This document shows, one piece after another, positions 22,092 through 33,146 of a stretch of 64,000 nucleotides of DNA. This stretch comes from Photobacterium carnosum. GTDB lineage: Bacteria > Pseudomonadota > Gammaproteobacteria > Enterobacterales > Vibrionaceae. The position numbers and the translations under genes were made by a program. The DNA lies in assembly GCF_002849605.1 (NCBI RefSeq), contig NZ_NPIB01000028.1:1-64000 (forward strand), written 5' to 3'. Under the pieces are notes generated by a model, which ran no database searches, was not told where the DNA came from, and worked only from the letters and a program-made list of their open reading frames with translations. The number at the start of each line of letters is the position of its first letter. Positions within the stretch are counted from its first letter, which is position 1.

Positions 22092-24329
22092 CTAACTATA
22101 TAAACGCTTAGCTTCTGCGACGTCTTTGACTTGTTCAATACGATTTAATACTCGTCCTAAGACCTCTAAATCTGTTAATTCAAGTTCAAAATCCATGATC
22201 GACATTTGTTTTTTATAATCGACTCGGCTCTTCATACCTGCAACTTTGACTTTTTCGTTCATCAAAGTATTGGTCAATTCTTTAAGTAAACCGTTACGCT
22301 CAGAAGCGGTCACGCGAACGGTAATGGTATAATTACCAATAAAACCACCACCCCAAACCGTATCAATGATCCGTTCAAGTGCATGATGACGCAATTCTTC
22401 CAATTGCTCACAATCATTGCGATGAACAGAAATACCCCGCCCTTGAGTGACAAAACCTTGGATATCATCACCAGGAATAGGCTGACAACAACGTGCTAAA
22501 TGGGTCATTAAATTATCGACTCCTTCAACCACGACAGAATCACGACGAGGCTTCTTCGAGACATGTGACGCTTTATCACTTGCTTCAGACAACTTATCAA
22601 GCAGTTGCTGATCTTCTTCTTCTGCTGTCGGTTTGTTAATCAGGGCATTAATATGATTGATAATTTGGTTTATCCGCAGATCACCACTACCAATTCCTGC
22701 ATATAGCTCTTCTGGCGAATTAACATTAAAACGTTTGCTGGCGTAAGAATGAGCATCTTTTAGCGTTGCGTTGATCCTACTTAGCTCAGCTTCAAGAATT
22801 TCTTTACCCGCAATAATGTTTTTATCGCGATCTTGTTTACGGAACCACGCGTGCACTTTGGCTCGGGCACGGCTTGAGGTTACAAAACCTTGATTAGGGT
22901 TTAACCAATCACGCGAAGGATTTGGCTCTTTTTGAGTAATAATCTCAACTTGATCCCCCATCTGTAAATGGTAAGTAAACGGCACAATACGGCCTTCTAC
23001 TTTTGCCCCTATACAACGATGCCCCACTTCTGAGTGAATGTGATAAGCAAAGTCTAATGGAGTTGCATTTGATGGCAAATCAACCACGTCACCTTTTGGG
23101 GTAAACGCATAAACACGATCATCAAATACTTGGCTACGTAATTCATCGAGCATTTCACCAGAATCTGACATCTCTTCTTGCCATACCAGTAACTTACGTA
23201 ACCAATTTATTTTTTCATCATACGCAGACTGAGCACCACTAGACGCAGCGGGACCTTCCTTATATTTCCAGTGCGCAGCAACGCCGAGTTCAGACTCTTC
23301 ATGCATTTGCTTAGTACGGATCTGAATCTCAATCGTTTTGCCTTCAGGACCCAGAACTACTGTATGAATCGATTGATAACCATTCGGTTTAGGATTAGCG
23401 ACATAATCATCAAATTCTTTGGGCAAATGACGATATTTAGTATGCACTACACCTAATGCTGCATAACAATCTTGCAGCTCTTCTGCCACAATACGTACCG
23501 CACGCACATCAAAAAGCTCATCAAACTCTAAACTTTTCTTCTGCATCTTGCGCCAAATGCTATAAATATGTTTAGGTCGACCTTGCACTTCTGCGCGAAT
23601 ATTTGAAGCCCGCATTGCGTCAGATAAATCATCAACAAAATGCATGATGTAGCCTTCACGATCAATGCGGCGCTCTGAAAGCTGCTTGGCTATTTGCTTA
23701 TAAACTTCGGGATGCTGATAACGGAAAGCGTAATCTTCAATTTCCCATTTTAATTGTCCGATGCCCAATCGGTTTGCCAATGGCGCATAAATATTGGCAC
23801 ACTCTTGCGCTGCAACACGACGAATCGCGTCTGGCTCATTTTTAACTTCACGTAGATTACAAATACGTTCAGCTAACTTGATAACCACGCAACGGAAATC
23901 ATCAACCATCGATAGCAGCATTCGGCGAATACTATCCACTTGCGTAGATTGCGCTGTTTCTTCAGCCGTCGATTTAAGCTGATTAATGGCACACATTTGC
24001 TCAACACCTTCGACCAAATGCAGAATAGTGCCGTTGTAATCTTCTTTTACTTGCTCATGGTTATAACAACCCGCTTCAACTAATGGATATAGCATTGCCG
24101 ATATTAATGTATCGGCGTCCATGCTTAACGTCACCAGAATCTCAACCATTTCACGGCCACGCCATAACAACAACGTACCGTTTTCTTGATCAACAACCAG
24201 TTCCTGACAACGTAGATAAGTTCCTTCTAAACGTCCAAACGTTTTTGCATCCAAACGTAAACTTTCGACCCATGAGGCTAACTCAAATATCGTGTTTTCT
24301 TTTAGATGTGCTCCACGTACTGCGACCAT
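22092..24329 (-). CDS. relA: GTP pyrophosphokinase RelA ((p)ppGpp synthetase I)
   Basis: RelA makes (p)ppGpp on ribosomes holding uncharged tRNA. Domains in order: an inactive hydrolase-like domain (about 30-200), the synthetase domain (about 235-400, with GRPKHIYSIWRKM and PNGYQSIHT), a TGS domain (VYAFTPKGDVVDLP, about 405-465), a zinc-finger-like segment (LARCCQPIPGDDIQGF) and a C-terminal ACT domain. The ATG at 24329 (MVAVRGAHLKEN) fits the E. coli start MVAVR and has AGGA seven bases upstream; length 745. It is 48 nt after rlmD, as in E. coli. Confidence 0.97.
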   Translation of the reverse strand: MVAVRGAHLKENTIFELASWVESLRLDAKTFGRLEGTYLRCQELVVDQENGTLLLWRGREMVEILVTLSMDADTLISAMLYPLVEAGCYNHEQVKEDYNGTILHLVEGVEQMCAINQLKSTAEETAQSTQVDSIRRMLLSMVDDFRCVVIKLAERICNLREVKNEPDAIRRVAAQECANIYAPLANRLGIGQLKWEIEDYAFRYQHPEVYKQIAKQLSERRIDREGYIMHFVDDLSDAMRASNIRAEVQGRPKHIYSIWRKMQKKSLEFDELFDVRAVRIVAEELQDCYAALGVVHTKYRHLPKEFDDYVANPKPNGYQSIHTVVLGPEGKTIEIQIRTKQMHEESELGVAAHWKYKEGPAASSGAQSAYDEKINWLRKLLVWQEEMSDSGEMLDELRSQVFDDRVYAFTPKGDVVDLPSNATPLDFAYHIHSEVGHRCIGAKVEGRIVPFTYHLQMGDQVEIITQKEPNPSRDWLNPNQGFVTSSRARAKVHAWFRKQDRDKNIIAGKEILEAELSRINATLKDAHSYASKRFNVNSPEELYAGIGSGDLRINQIINHINALINKPTAEEEDQQLLDKLSEASDKASHVSKKPRRDSVVVEGVDNLMTHLARCCQPIPGDDIQGFVTQGRGISVHRNDCEQLEELRHHALERIIDTVWGGGFIGNYTITVRVTASERNGLLKELTNTLMNEKVKVAGMKSRVDYKKQMSIMDFELELTDLEVLGRVLNRIEQVKDVAEAKRLYS

Positions 24330-24377
24330 GTCTCTGTCCTGTCTTCTATTTAATGGCAATAGCAGTCATTGCTATAA

Positions 24378-25718
24378 CTATTTTTTATGCTTTTTTTGAA
24401 CCTTTACAAATAATGCCATTGATTCTAAATGCCCCGTATTTGGGAACATATCCAACATACCAAGACGCTCTAACTGATAACCTTTTTGTAATAATACTTG
24501 GCTATCACGCGCCAATGTTGCTGGATTACATGATACATAAACCACTTTATTTGGTGCTAGCTTAACCACATGATCCATCACACCAGCAGCACCAGCGCGC
24601 GCAGGATCTAATAAAATCTTATCAAATTGCTCTTGCGCCCACTCTAATTTCGTCACGTCTTGTTCTAAATTGGCTTGATAAAATGTGGCATTATATTGCG
24701 CGTTAACCTGAGCATTGTCTGTGGCGCGTAAAACCATATCATCAATACCTTCCACGCCAACCACTGCTTTAGCACGCTTAGCTAACGGCAAACTAAAGTT
24801 TCCTAAACCACAGAATAGATCTAACACCCTATCTTGAGGCTGAACATCAAGCCATTCGATAGCTTGTGCGACCATTTTAATGTTTACATCACGATTAACT
24901 TGAATAAAGTCTTTCGGTGAAAACATCAATTTAAGGCCATCAATCTCATAATAAGGTTGGTCACCATGGCTCTGAATGAGTTCATCGGTTTCTGGCGCTA
25001 AAAATAACATCACATTATGTTTGGCAGCAAATGCCTGAATAAGTGCACTATCATCCGCATTAAAAGGCGCTAAATGACGAATCAAGACTACACAGCCATT
25101 ATCTGCATGGGTCAATTCAAGATGCCCAATAAAGCGACGTCCTTTTAAACTATTTAATAACTCGCGTAATGGCGCTAATAAATCATTTAATGGTTGGGCT
25201 AATACTGGGCACTCGTTAACATTAACAATGTCATTACTTTGCTTTTTACGGAAACCAAACTCCAACTGACCATTATTTTCAACGCGAACTGCAAAGCGAG
25301 CACAACGACGATAATGCCATGATTCACTGATAATCGGTGGCTGTTGAATACAATCAACTTGATCAATAACAGCAAATTTTTCCATTAATTCGCCCAGTGC
25401 TTGCTGCTTAGATACCACTTGAGCTTGATGAGATAAATGCTGTAAATTACAACCACCACACTGGTCATAGATCGCACAATGGGGTTTAATACGAGCACTG
25501 CTGTCTGAAAGGCGTTTAATCACTTTAGCACGAGCGTAATTTTTTTTATCTTCCGTCAACTGCACCACGGCGGTCTCGGTGGGAAGTAAACCATCAACAA
25601 AGACAGATTTACCGTTTAGATGACCAATACCAGCACCAAGGTGATCTAAGCGATTAATGGTGATTTCTTTATGCTTGGTGTCAGTTGTACGTTTTTGAGG
25701 CTTAAAAAAGCGTGCCAT
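24378..25718 (-). CDS. rlmD: 23S rRNA (uracil(1939)-C5)-methyltransferase RlmD
   Basis: RlmD (RumA) methylates U1939 of 23S rRNA with SAM. An N-terminal TRAM domain (about 18-78) is followed by a 4Fe-4S cluster site (CAIYDQCGGCNLQHL plus a Cys in NECPVLAQP), then the methyltransferase fold with VLDLFCGLGNFSLPLA and the catalytic Cys in VSCNPATLARD. The 446 residues compare with 433 in E. coli. The rlmD-relA order and the divergent barA upstream are as in E. coli. Confidence 0.96.
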   Translation of the reverse strand: MARFFKPQKRTTDTKHKEITINRLDHLGAGIGHLNGKSVFVDGLLPTETAVVQLTEDKKNYARAKVIKRLSDSSARIKPHCAIYDQCGGCNLQHLSHQAQVVSKQQALGELMEKFAVIDQVDCIQQPPIISESWHYRRCARFAVRVENNGQLEFGFRKKQSNDIVNVNECPVLAQPLNDLLAPLRELLNSLKGRRFIGHLELTHADNGCVVLIRHLAPFNADDSALIQAFAAKHNVMLFLAPETDELIQSHGDQPYYEIDGLKLMFSPKDFIQVNRDVNIKMVAQAIEWLDVQPQDRVLDLFCGLGNFSLPLAKRAKAVVGVEGIDDMVLRATDNAQVNAQYNATFYQANLEQDVTKLEWAQEQFDKILLDPARAGAAGVMDHVVKLAPNKVVYVSCNPATLARDSQVLLQKGYQLERLGMLDMFPNTGHLESMALFVKVQKKHKK

Positions 25719-25838
25719 AGTGTTTTGCTCACTGTTCAGACATTGAGTATTTGTCGCATAGCCCTAGTTTATTTACACTAGGAATATAGATGGGTGCTAA
25801 TTCTCCCACAGAATCGCTTGCTTGTAATTAAGAGAACC

Positions 25839-28625
25839 ATGACCAAATATGGACTTCGTGCCAGGGTCTTTACCCTGACATTAGCACCAACACTGATAAT
25901 CGGCCTGTTATTGAGCGCTTTTTTTACTATGAATCGCTATCAAGATCTCGAACATCAATTGATTTCGACAGGTACCAGCATCATAGAGCCGTTAGCGATT
26001 TCGGCAGAATATGGCATGACCGAAAAAAATCGGGAAGCCATTCGACGTCTGATTGGTTACACCCATCGTAAGCATTCCGATATTATTCGTAGTATCGCTG
26101 TTTTTACTGATCACAATAAAATTTTTGCGACCTCTAACTTTCACCGTAACTTTGCGTCTTTTATGTACCCCGATGATAAGCCGATCCCGCGCTTACTTGA
26201 TACTCAACTTAATGATAATACTCTTATTTTACGCACACCCATTTTAACTGAAGGCCAATTTGGCACCAACACCAGTACCAACGCATTAGGTAAACCATTA
26301 GGCTATATCGCCATCGAGCTTGATCTCAGTTCATTACGGTTACAGCAATATCAAGAAGTCTTTACTGCCTTAATGGTGTTACTACTTGGGCTAAGCTTAT
26401 CGTCCTTATTTGCTTATCGTTTAATGCAAGATGTCACTCGTCCCATTTCACATATGATCAGTGTCGTTGATAGAATTCGACGCGGCCATCTTGATATTCG
26501 TATTGAAGGTCAACTACTCGGGGAGCTAGATACGCTTAAAAATGGTATCAATGCGATGGCAATCTCGCTGTCTGAATACCATATTGAAATGCAGCAAAGT
26601 ATTGATCAGGCCACTTCTGATTTACGCGAAACCTTAGAACAACTTGAAATTCAAAACGTAGAATTAGATATTGCTAAAAAACGGGCCCAAGAAGCCGCGC
26701 GGGTTAAATCCGAATTTTTAGCCAACATGTCACACGAATTACGAACACCACTTAATGGTGTGATTGGCTTTACCCGTCAAATGCTTAAAACTAAGCTCAA
26801 TACTAACCAGCAAGATTACCTCCTAACAATTGAGAATTCAGCCAATAACCTATTGACGATCATCAATGACATTTTAGACTTCTCAAAATTAGAAGCGGGT
26901 AAATTATTACTGGAAAATATTCCTTTTGATTTTTCTGATGCCCTTGATGACGTGATGCGTTTACTTGCGCCAAGTGCACATGAAAAAGGCTTAGAATTAA
27001 CCCTTAAAATTGATACTCGCATTCCACCAGGCTTAATTGGTGATCCACTTCGTATTCAACAAGTGGTTACTAACTTAATCGGCAATGCAGTTAAGTTCAC
27101 CGAAACTGGCAATATTGATGTCTCTGTCGAACTCAAATCTGAGCATGATAATAATATTGAATTACAATTTATGGTACGTGATACCGGTATTGGTATTTCA
27201 GAACGTCAACAAGCACAATTATTTCAAGCCTTTAGCCAAGCTGATGCCAGTATCTCGCGTCGTTATGGTGGTACAGGGTTAGGACTAGTCATCACCCAAA
27301 AATTGGTTAGCCAAATGGGTGGGCAAGTCAGTCTTACCAGTCGTCTCCATCAAGGTTCCACCTTCTGGTTTAGCATTCGTATGCACAAAACGGATCTACC
27401 CGTATCGCATCTAATAGATACCTCATCATTAATGGGTAAAAAGTTACTGTTAATTGAACCTAACATGCAAGCAGCTGCAGTTGTGCAGCAACGATTAATT
27501 AATGCGGGGGTTCATGTTACTTATCGCTCAACCATGCCTGATGACATCGAACATCATGATTTTGCTTTATTGTGCTTATCTCCGTGTGAACAACCACCAA
27601 CAGCAGTACTGTTTAACCATGTCTTTAAAGCTGAACAGATTGCCGATAAAGTACTGGTTTGTTTACCAACAACTGAACTTGCATTGTCGGAAAAACTCAC
27701 TAATACCGGCGTTGAAATCTGTCTTGGTAAGCCGATTGCATCACGTAAATTATTTGAAGCATTATGTGATAGTGATGATGATGGGAAAGAGCCAGAATTA
27801 CCTGTATTAACTACACCACCAGAACCAGTGCAACCATTAACAGTGATGGCGGTTGATGATAATCCTGCCAATTTAAAATTAATTTCAGCGTTATTAGGTG
27901 AGCGCGTTGAAACCGTTATTACTGCCACGGGTGGTAAAAAAGCAGTTGAGTATGCACATCAAAAAGCCTTTGATTTAATCTTTATGGATATTCAAATGCC
28001 AGAAATGGATGGCGTTACCGCTTGCCAAGAAATACACAAAACTAACCTTAATCATCAAACGCCAATTATTGCCGTTACTGCCCATGCGATGGCTGGCGAA
28101 CGTGAACGATTAATCAATGCAGGGATGGATGATTACCTTACCAAGCCCATTGAAGAGCATATTCTGCAACAAATCTTAGCGAAGTGGGTCACTCCAACCG
28201 GTGATCAGAGTGCCATGTTAGCAACTCAATCAACGACAATAACTGAGATTATTCAATCACAACAAGACGTGCGACCAATCATTGATAATAGTATTAGTTT
28301 TGATTGGTCTTTAGCGCTTAAACAAGCCGCTGAAAAGGAAGATTTAGCGCGTGATATGCTACAAATGTTATTAGATTATATGCCAGAAGTAGAATTATTA
28401 GTCAATGAAGCGTTAGATGGAAAACAAGTAGAACTGTGGCCTTCAATCCACAAACTACATGGTAGCTGTGCTTATAGTGGTGTTCCACGTCTAAAATACC
28501 TCTGCCATACCATTGAAACTGAATTAAAAGCGAATACGTTAATAGTTGATATAGAACCCGAGCTATTAGAACTTATTGATGAAATGGATAATGTTGTTAA
28601 AGCATCAAAACAATACCGTCGTTAA
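25839..28625 (+). CDS. barA: Hybrid sensor histidine kinase BarA (GacS)
   Basis: BarA phosphorylates the response regulator UvrY (GacA/VarA), which drives the small RNAs that sequester CsrA. Domains: N-terminal membrane anchor and periplasmic part (residues 1-190, two TM helices), HAMP, HisKA with NMSHELRTPLNGVIGF (His about 305), HATPase (VVTNLIGNAVKFTE, DTGIGI, GTGLGL), a receiver domain with LIFMDIQMPEMDG, TAHAMAGER and LTKPI, and a C-terminal HPt domain (HKLHGSCAYSGVPRLK). The ATG at 25839 (MTKYGLRARVF) matches E. coli BarA; length 928. An extra pseudo-receiver-like stretch precedes the receiver. Confidence 0.96.
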   Translation: MTKYGLRARVFTLTLAPTLIIGLLLSAFFTMNRYQDLEHQLISTGTSIIEPLAISAEYGMTEKNREAIRRLIGYTHRKHSDIIRSIAVFTDHNKIFATSNFHRNFASFMYPDDKPIPRLLDTQLNDNTLILRTPILTEGQFGTNTSTNALGKPLGYIAIELDLSSLRLQQYQEVFTALMVLLLGLSLSSLFAYRLMQDVTRPISHMISVVDRIRRGHLDIRIEGQLLGELDTLKNGINAMAISLSEYHIEMQQSIDQATSDLRETLEQLEIQNVELDIAKKRAQEAARVKSEFLANMSHELRTPLNGVIGFTRQMLKTKLNTNQQDYLLTIENSANNLLTIINDILDFSKLEAGKLLLENIPFDFSDALDDVMRLLAPSAHEKGLELTLKIDTRIPPGLIGDPLRIQQVVTNLIGNAVKFTETGNIDVSVELKSEHDNNIELQFMVRDTGIGISERQQAQLFQAFSQADASISRRYGGTGLGLVITQKLVSQMGGQVSLTSRLHQGSTFWFSIRMHKTDLPVSHLIDTSSLMGKKLLLIEPNMQAAAVVQQRLINAGVHVTYRSTMPDDIEHHDFALLCLSPCEQPPTAVLFNHVFKAEQIADKVLVCLPTTELALSEKLTNTGVEICLGKPIASRKLFEALCDSDDDGKEPELPVLTTPPEPVQPLTVMAVDDNPANLKLISALLGERVETVITATGGKKAVEYAHQKAFDLIFMDIQMPEMDGVTACQEIHKTNLNHQTPIIAVTAHAMAGERERLINAGMDDYLTKPIEEHILQQILAKWVTPTGDQSAMLATQSTTITEIIQSQQDVRPIIDNSISFDWSLALKQAAEKEDLARDMLQMLLDYMPEVELLVNEALDGKQVELWPSIHKLHGSCAYSGVPRLKYLCHTIETELKANTLIVDIEPELLELIDEMDNVVKASKQYRR

Positions 28626-28670
28626 AATTACGCTTATTTGACACCGCTATATTGTCACAAAAAAATAATC

Positions 28671-28707
28671 AAAAAAAAACGCTAGCCTTATCAGCTAGCG
28701 CTTTTTT
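28671..28707. terminator. Bidirectional terminator between barA and acpS
   Basis: CGCTAGC-CTTATCA-GCTAGCG is flanked by nine A on one side and C plus six T on the other, so it can end both barA (rightward) and acpS (leftward). Confidence 0.9.
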
Positions 28708-28730
28708 ATATAATAATCTTCATGATAACG

Positions 28731-29111
28731 TTAACTTTCGATGATCACTGTCGCTACCGCATAACGACGTTCATCAGCAATAGTAAGATGCACATGTTGC
28801 CCACCCATTGCAGTTAGCAATATCAAAGCTTGACCTGAAAAGGTAACGAGAGGCTTACCTCGCGCATCATTGGTAACGGTAAAATCTTGAAAAGACACCC
28901 CACAGGCAATACCAGTGCCTAACGCTTTAGAGGCGGCTTCTTTAACCGCAAACCGTTTGGCCACAAACTGCGCGCGTAATTTTAACCGATAGTATTGTTC
29001 AAGTTCAGAGGCCGATAACACTCGTTCAGCAAAACCATCACCAGCACGAACGAGTACTTTTTCAATTCGTTCAATTTCAACGATATCAGTCCCTAAACCT
29101 AAAATAGCCAT
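28731..29111 (-). CDS. acpS: Holo-[acyl-carrier-protein] synthase
   Basis: AcpS transfers 4'-phosphopantetheine from CoA to apo-ACP. The magnesium motif [15 protein letters not shown] is at the N-terminus and [15 protein letters not shown] at about 52-66. The 126 residues match E. coli. Its start shares one base with the pdxJ stop codon, and it is the last gene of the rnc-era-recO-pdxJ-acpS cluster. Confidence 0.97.
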   Translation of the reverse strand: MAILGLGTDIVEIERIEKVLVRAGDGFAERVLSASELEQYYRLKLRAQFVAKRFAVKEAASKALGTGIACGVSFQDFTVTNDARGKPLVTFSGQALILLTAMGGQHVHLTIADERRYAVATVIIES

Positions 29112-29842
29112 TAATTACGCGCTTCCTGCATCAATAAACGCATATCAGCAACTGCTTTCTCAAGGCCATCAAACATCGCCCGTCCCATAATAGAATGGCC
29201 GATATTAAGCTCATACAGTTCGGGTAACGCTGCGATAGCTTTAACGTTATGGTAGGTTAAACCGTGTCCTGCATTAACTTTAATACCCAGACTTACAGCA
29301 TACGTTGCTGCCACTGCGATTTTTTCAAGTTCAGCAGCTTGGATTTCTTCCGTTGTCGCATCAGCATAATGACCGGTATGTAATTCAATAAATGGCGCCC
29401 CCGTCGCTAGCGCAGCATCAATCTGACGTTTATCGGCATCAATAAACAACGATACTTTAATCCCTGCCGCAGCAAGTTTAGTCGTGGCCGCAGTGATTTT
29501 TTCACATTGCCCGGCAACATCTAAGCCACCTTCAGTGGTTAGTTCTGCACGTTTTTCAGGCACTAAGCATACATATTCAGGTTGAGTTTCAATTGCAATC
29601 GCCACCATTTCATCAGTGACAGCCATTTCTAAGTTCATCCGTGTTTGCAATGTTTCTCGTAAAATTCGAACATCACGATCATTAATATGACGACGATCTT
29701 CACGCAAATGTACTGTAATACCATCAGCACCAGCACGCTCTGCCACTTCTGCGGCATGCACAGGATCGGGGTAACGCGTACCACGGGCATTACGTAACGT
29801 TGCAATATGATCGATATTAATACCCAGTAGAATGTTGTTCAT
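29111..29842 (-). CDS. pdxJ: Pyridoxine 5'-phosphate synthase
   Basis: PdxJ condenses 3-amino-2-oxopropyl phosphate with deoxyxylulose 5-phosphate to form pyridoxine 5'-phosphate. It is a TIM barrel with the family start [18 protein letters not shown], the catalytic Glu/His region HLREDRRHI, and GHGLTYHNV plus [12 protein letters not shown] for phosphate binding. The 243 residues match E. coli. The start overlaps the recO stop by 4 nt. Confidence 0.97.
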   Translation of the reverse strand: MNNILLGINIDHIATLRNARGTRYPDPVHAAEVAERAGADGITVHLREDRRHINDRDVRILRETLQTRMNLEMAVTDEMVAIAIETQPEYVCLVPEKRAELTTEGGLDVAGQCEKITAATTKLAAAGIKVSLFIDADKRQIDAALATGAPFIELHTGHYADATTEEIQAAELEKIAVAATYAVSLGIKVNAGHGLTYHNVKAIAALPELYELNIGHSIMGRAMFDGLEKAVADMRLLMQEARN

Positions 29843-30549
29843 TTTCTGATACTCCTTGTTCGAGGGAGAAACAATTCCCGACTTTTTAATGGCTTTGAGC
29901 CAAGATACGGCTTTAAGGCCATCCTTGTAAAGCGTTTCGCCGCACGAAGTTGTTCAGGAGTTTCAAAGCATCTCGCTGCAATTGCTTTTAATTCATCACC
30001 TCGAAAAGTCAGTTGGGTTATTTTTATTGAGGCAATAAAACCATGCTGTTCGCGATAGTTATAGGTCATGCGATCATCTACCGCTAACCCACTGCCAGCG
30101 CAATGCAAAAAATCAATACCGTAACCAAGATGATGTAATAAGGCGAGTTCAAAACGACGCAATGCTGGCTCTGGATTATCCGCTTGTGCAAGCTCTCGTA
30201 ACACATTCAAATAATCAAGAAACAACACCGGATAAGGGGTGTGCTTTTCTAATACTCGCGCTAAGACTTCATTAACGTACATCGCGGAATATAAAATATA
30301 GCTGCGCAGTGGCAAGCCAATACTGATAGGTTCAGCATGGGTGAGGACAGGCATACTCCCTTTACCACTCCATTTAATAAACAATGGCGTAAAAGGTTGT
30401 AATGTACCTTTGAGATTAGAACGCTTACGACGCGCTCCTTTTGCTAATAGGGTAAGACGGCCATGATCCTCGCTAAACACATCGAGGATCAGGCTCGTCT
30501 CACTATAATGACGATAATGAAGGACAAAACAACGCTGTAAGCCCTCCAT
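29839..30549 (-). CDS. recO: DNA repair protein RecO
   Basis: RecO works with RecF and RecR to load RecA on SSB-coated gapped DNA. The OB-fold N-terminus shows [26 protein letters not shown] and the central part [19 protein letters not shown]. The zinc Cys residues found in some RecO proteins are absent, as in the E. coli type. The 236 residues compare with 242 in E. coli. It overlaps pdxJ by 4 nt and lies 8 nt after era. Confidence 0.95.
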   Translation of the reverse strand: MEGLQRCFVLHYRHYSETSLILDVFSEDHGRLTLLAKGARRKRSNLKGTLQPFTPLFIKWSGKGSMPVLTHAEPISIGLPLRSYILYSAMYVNEVLARVLEKHTPYPVLFLDYLNVLRELAQADNPEPALRRFELALLHHLGYGIDFLHCAGSGLAVDDRMTYNYREQHGFIASIKITQLTFRGDELKAIAARCFETPEQLRAAKRFTRMALKPYLGSKPLKSRELFLPRTRSIRK

Positions 30550-30557
30550 TATTTTCC

Positions 30558-31463
30558 TTATAGATCGTCAATGTAACCTAAGCTGCGCAATGCACGTTCG
30601 TCATCTGCCCAACCTGATTTCACTTTAACCCAAAGTTCTAGATACACTTTACGTTCAAATAATTTTTCCATATCTAAACGGGCTTCACGGCCAATCACTT
30701 TGATCTTATCGCCGCCTTTGCCGATCACCATTTTCTTCTGGCCATTACGCTCAACCAGAATCAAACCATTGATATCAAAACCATTAGTTTGAGGATTGAA
30801 ATCAAAACGCTCAATTTCAACCGTAACAGAATAAGGTAATTCTTCACCCGTAAAACGCATTAGCTTTTCACGAATAATTTCTGACGCCATAAAGCGTTGA
30901 GAACGATCCGTTACATACTCTTCAGGGAAGTAGTAAACACTTTCAGGTAAATGTTGACGTACAATTTTTTCAACCGCTTCTATATTCGTCCCTTTCTTTG
31001 CAGAAATAGGCACAACATCAACAAACGGCATTTTTTCAGCTAATGCCTTGAGATGAGGAAATAGATCGTGTTTTTCTTTAATATTGTCAACTTTGTTGAT
31101 CAACAGTACTGTCGGTAGCCCATTTTTTATCAGCTTATTCAGTACCATCTCATCATCGGCAGTCCACATCGTGCCATCAACAAGAAATAACACAAGTTCT
31201 ACATCTGTTAATGAACTGCTAGCAGCACGGTTCATTAAGCGGTTAATCACACGTTTTTCTTCAATGTGCAAACCTGGAGTATCAATATAAACAGCTTGAT
31301 ATCCATCACGAGTGTCAACACCCATAATACGGTGACGTGTCGTTTGCGGTTTACGTGAAGTGATAGACAGTTTTTGTCCCACTAAACGGTTAAGCAAGGT
31401 TGATTTTCCGACGTTCGGTCGACCAACGATGGCAATAAAGCCACAATGTTGTTTATCTGTCAT
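30558..31463 (-). CDS. era: GTPase Era
   Basis: Era is a GTPase that binds 16S rRNA and assists 30S assembly. The GTPase motifs are G1 [12 protein letters not shown] (about 14-25), G3 DTPGLH, and G4 NKVDN. The C-terminal KH domain contains [19 protein letters not shown]. The 301 residues match E. coli Era. The start overlaps the rnc stop by 4 nt (coupled translation), the classic rnc-era-recO arrangement. Confidence 0.98.
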   Translation of the reverse strand: MTDKQHCGFIAIVGRPNVGKSTLLNRLVGQKLSITSRKPQTTRHRIMGVDTRDGYQAVYIDTPGLHIEEKRVINRLMNRAASSSLTDVELVLFLVDGTMWTADDEMVLNKLIKNGLPTVLLINKVDNIKEKHDLFPHLKALAEKMPFVDVVPISAKKGTNIEAVEKIVRQHLPESVYYFPEEYVTDRSQRFMASEIIREKLMRFTGEELPYSVTVEIERFDFNPQTNGFDINGLILVERNGQKKMVIGKGGDKIKVIGREARLDMEKLFERKVYLELWVKVKSGWADDERALRSLGYIDDL

Positions 31464-32134
31464 GATTCCAACTGATTAAGTGCAATTTCTGCTGCTGCCT
31501 GCTCTGCCTTGCGCCGACTGCCGCCCTTACCGATTACAGGTTCATCCAAACCTGTGACATCACACTGTACAGTGAAGTCTTGGTTATGAGCTTCACCTTG
31601 TACCTTAGTTACAGTATATACAGGTAATGGTAAACGGCGACCTTGAAGGCATTCTTGCAAGCGTGTTTTTGGATCTTTTTGGTTGATGCCTGGTTCAATT
31701 GTATCAAGTCGTGATTTATACCAAGCCAATACGACTTGACGCACTGTCTCAACATCACTATCTAGATAAACCGCGCCAATGATTGCTTCAACACAGTCAG
31801 CCAAAATAGAATCACGGCGGAAACCGCCACTTTTCAATTCACCTGGACCTAATAGTAAGTAGTCGCCTAGTCCGAACTCACGTCCTAACTCTGCCAATGT
31901 CTTACCACGGACTAGTGTTGCGCGCATTCGGCTCATATCACCTTCATCCACAAAAGGAAAACGGTGATATAAGTCATCAGCAACAACAAAACTTAAAATA
32001 GAATCGCCTAAAAATTCTAGGCGCTCATTGTGGGTGCCATTAGCACTGCGGTGTGTCAGTGATAATGTCATCAACTCAGAGCTATTAAATTGGTAGCCCA
32101 GCTTACGCTGCAGCCTATTCGCTGGAGTTGTCAT
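31460..32134 (-). CDS. rnc: Ribonuclease III
   Basis: RNase III cleaves double-stranded RNA, including the rRNA precursor and many mRNA leaders. The signature [17 protein letters not shown] (about residues 38-54) and the acidic metal-binding residues near [13 protein letters not shown] define the catalytic domain. A dsRNA-binding domain covers the C-terminal part ([13 protein letters not shown] to the end). The 224 residues match E. coli. In E. coli RNase III cleaves its own leader; a comparable leader would lie in the 15-nt gap to lepB or farther upstream. Confidence 0.98.
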   Translation of the reverse strand: MTTPANRLQRKLGYQFNSSELMTLSLTHRSANGTHNERLEFLGDSILSFVVADDLYHRFPFVDEGDMSRMRATLVRGKTLAELGREFGLGDYLLLGPGELKSGGFRRDSILADCVEAIIGAVYLDSDVETVRQVVLAWYKSRLDTIEPGINQKDPKTRLQECLQGRRLPLPVYTVTKVQGEAHNQDFTVQCDVTGLDEPVIGKGGSRRKAEQAAAEIALNQLES

Positions 32135-32149
32135 TTTCTCTCGATTATT

Positions 32150-33049
32150 TTATTTAATGCTACCGATACGATTAAAACGTACGCCGGTAGGGATCCAAGA
32201 TGGAAGAAAACTATCAGGCTTGCGATCAAAATCAAAGCTCATCCAAATAGCAACTGCCTTGCCGACTAAATTCGCTTCTGGTACAAAACCCCAGTAACGA
32301 CTATCAGCACTATTGTCACGGTTGTCACCCATAACAAAATATTCACCTTTTGGTACAATCCACTCACCAACGCCAGGGCGAGGTACGTAAGCCATACGGT
32401 TATCACGTCGTGATGGATTGATCAAAATATGATGATTTATATCACCAAGGTGTTCGTTATACTCAATCAGACGTGTCATACCTTGGGTAAAATCACTGTC
32501 TTTCATGTCCGTTAATTTTACTAGTTTACAGACAGAAGTGCCTTGCGGCTGAATGCATAATTTTTTATCTGCGCTGTAACGAATCAGATCACCGGGTAAA
32601 CCAACTACACGCTTAATGTAATCAATTGTAGGGTTTGGTGGGTAACGGAATACAATTACATCACCACGTTTAGGCTTTCCAGTATTTAAGAATTTATGGT
32701 CAAAAACAGGATCTCGAAGGCCGTAAGCAAATTTTTGAACAAGAATAAAATCACCAACATACAGCGTTGGTAGCATTGATTTAGATGGGATCTGAAACGG
32801 CTCATAAATAAATGAACGGAAGATCATGATCAATGCAATCACAGGGAACATTGAGCTTGCTGACTCAACCCAACTTGGCTGAGGCGCAACACGTGCAATT
32901 ATTTCAGCATCAACTTGACTACCGGCTTTTTCAGCGGCGGCTACAATTTTTAATTGTCGCTTTGGTGCCCATAGAAATTTATCTAGCGCCCAAATAATAC
33001 CAGTAAAGATCGTCGCTAAGACCAGTATTATTGAAAATGTATTTGCCAT
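32150..33049 (-). CDS. lepB: Signal peptidase I
   Basis: LepB cleaves signal peptides of exported proteins at the inner membrane. One or two N-terminal TM helices (about 1-20 and 60-80) anchor it. The Ser nucleophile lies in IPSKSMLPTL and the general-base Lys in DYIKRVVGLPGD; the C-terminal box is GDNRDNSADSRYWGFV. The ATG at 33049 (MANTFSIILVLAT) has AAGGG upstream and gives 299 residues; the longer frame to 33082 is less likely. rnc follows after 15 nt. Confidence 0.95.
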   Translation of the reverse strand: MANTFSIILVLATIFTGIIWALDKFLWAPKRQLKIVAAAEKAGSQVDAEIIARVAPQPSWVESASSMFPVIALIMIFRSFIYEPFQIPSKSMLPTLYVGDFILVQKFAYGLRDPVFDHKFLNTGKPKRGDVIVFRYPPNPTIDYIKRVVGLPGDLIRYSADKKLCIQPQGTSVCKLVKLTDMKDSDFTQGMTRLIEYNEHLGDINHHILINPSRRDNRMAYVPRPGVGEWIVPKGEYFVMGDNRDNSADSRYWGFVPEANLVGKAVAIWMSFDFDRKPDSFLPSWIPTGVRFNRIGSIK

Positions 33050-33112
33050 GTTATCCCTTAGGTTTAACGCAACTAACACCAACGGTTAGTTTATTAGGTC
33101 TACTTTAAAACG

Positions 33113-33144
33113 TCTAAGTATCTAAGTATCTAAGTATCTAAGTA
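33113..33144. repeat. 8-bp tandem repeat (TCTAAGTA x4)
   Basis: Four perfect consecutive copies of TCTAAGTA in the lepA-lepB gap, directly next to the hairpin at 33147-33183. It lies within the leader of lepB transcripts coming from lepA, or in the lepB promoter region. Confidence 0.95.
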
Positions 33145-33146
33145 AA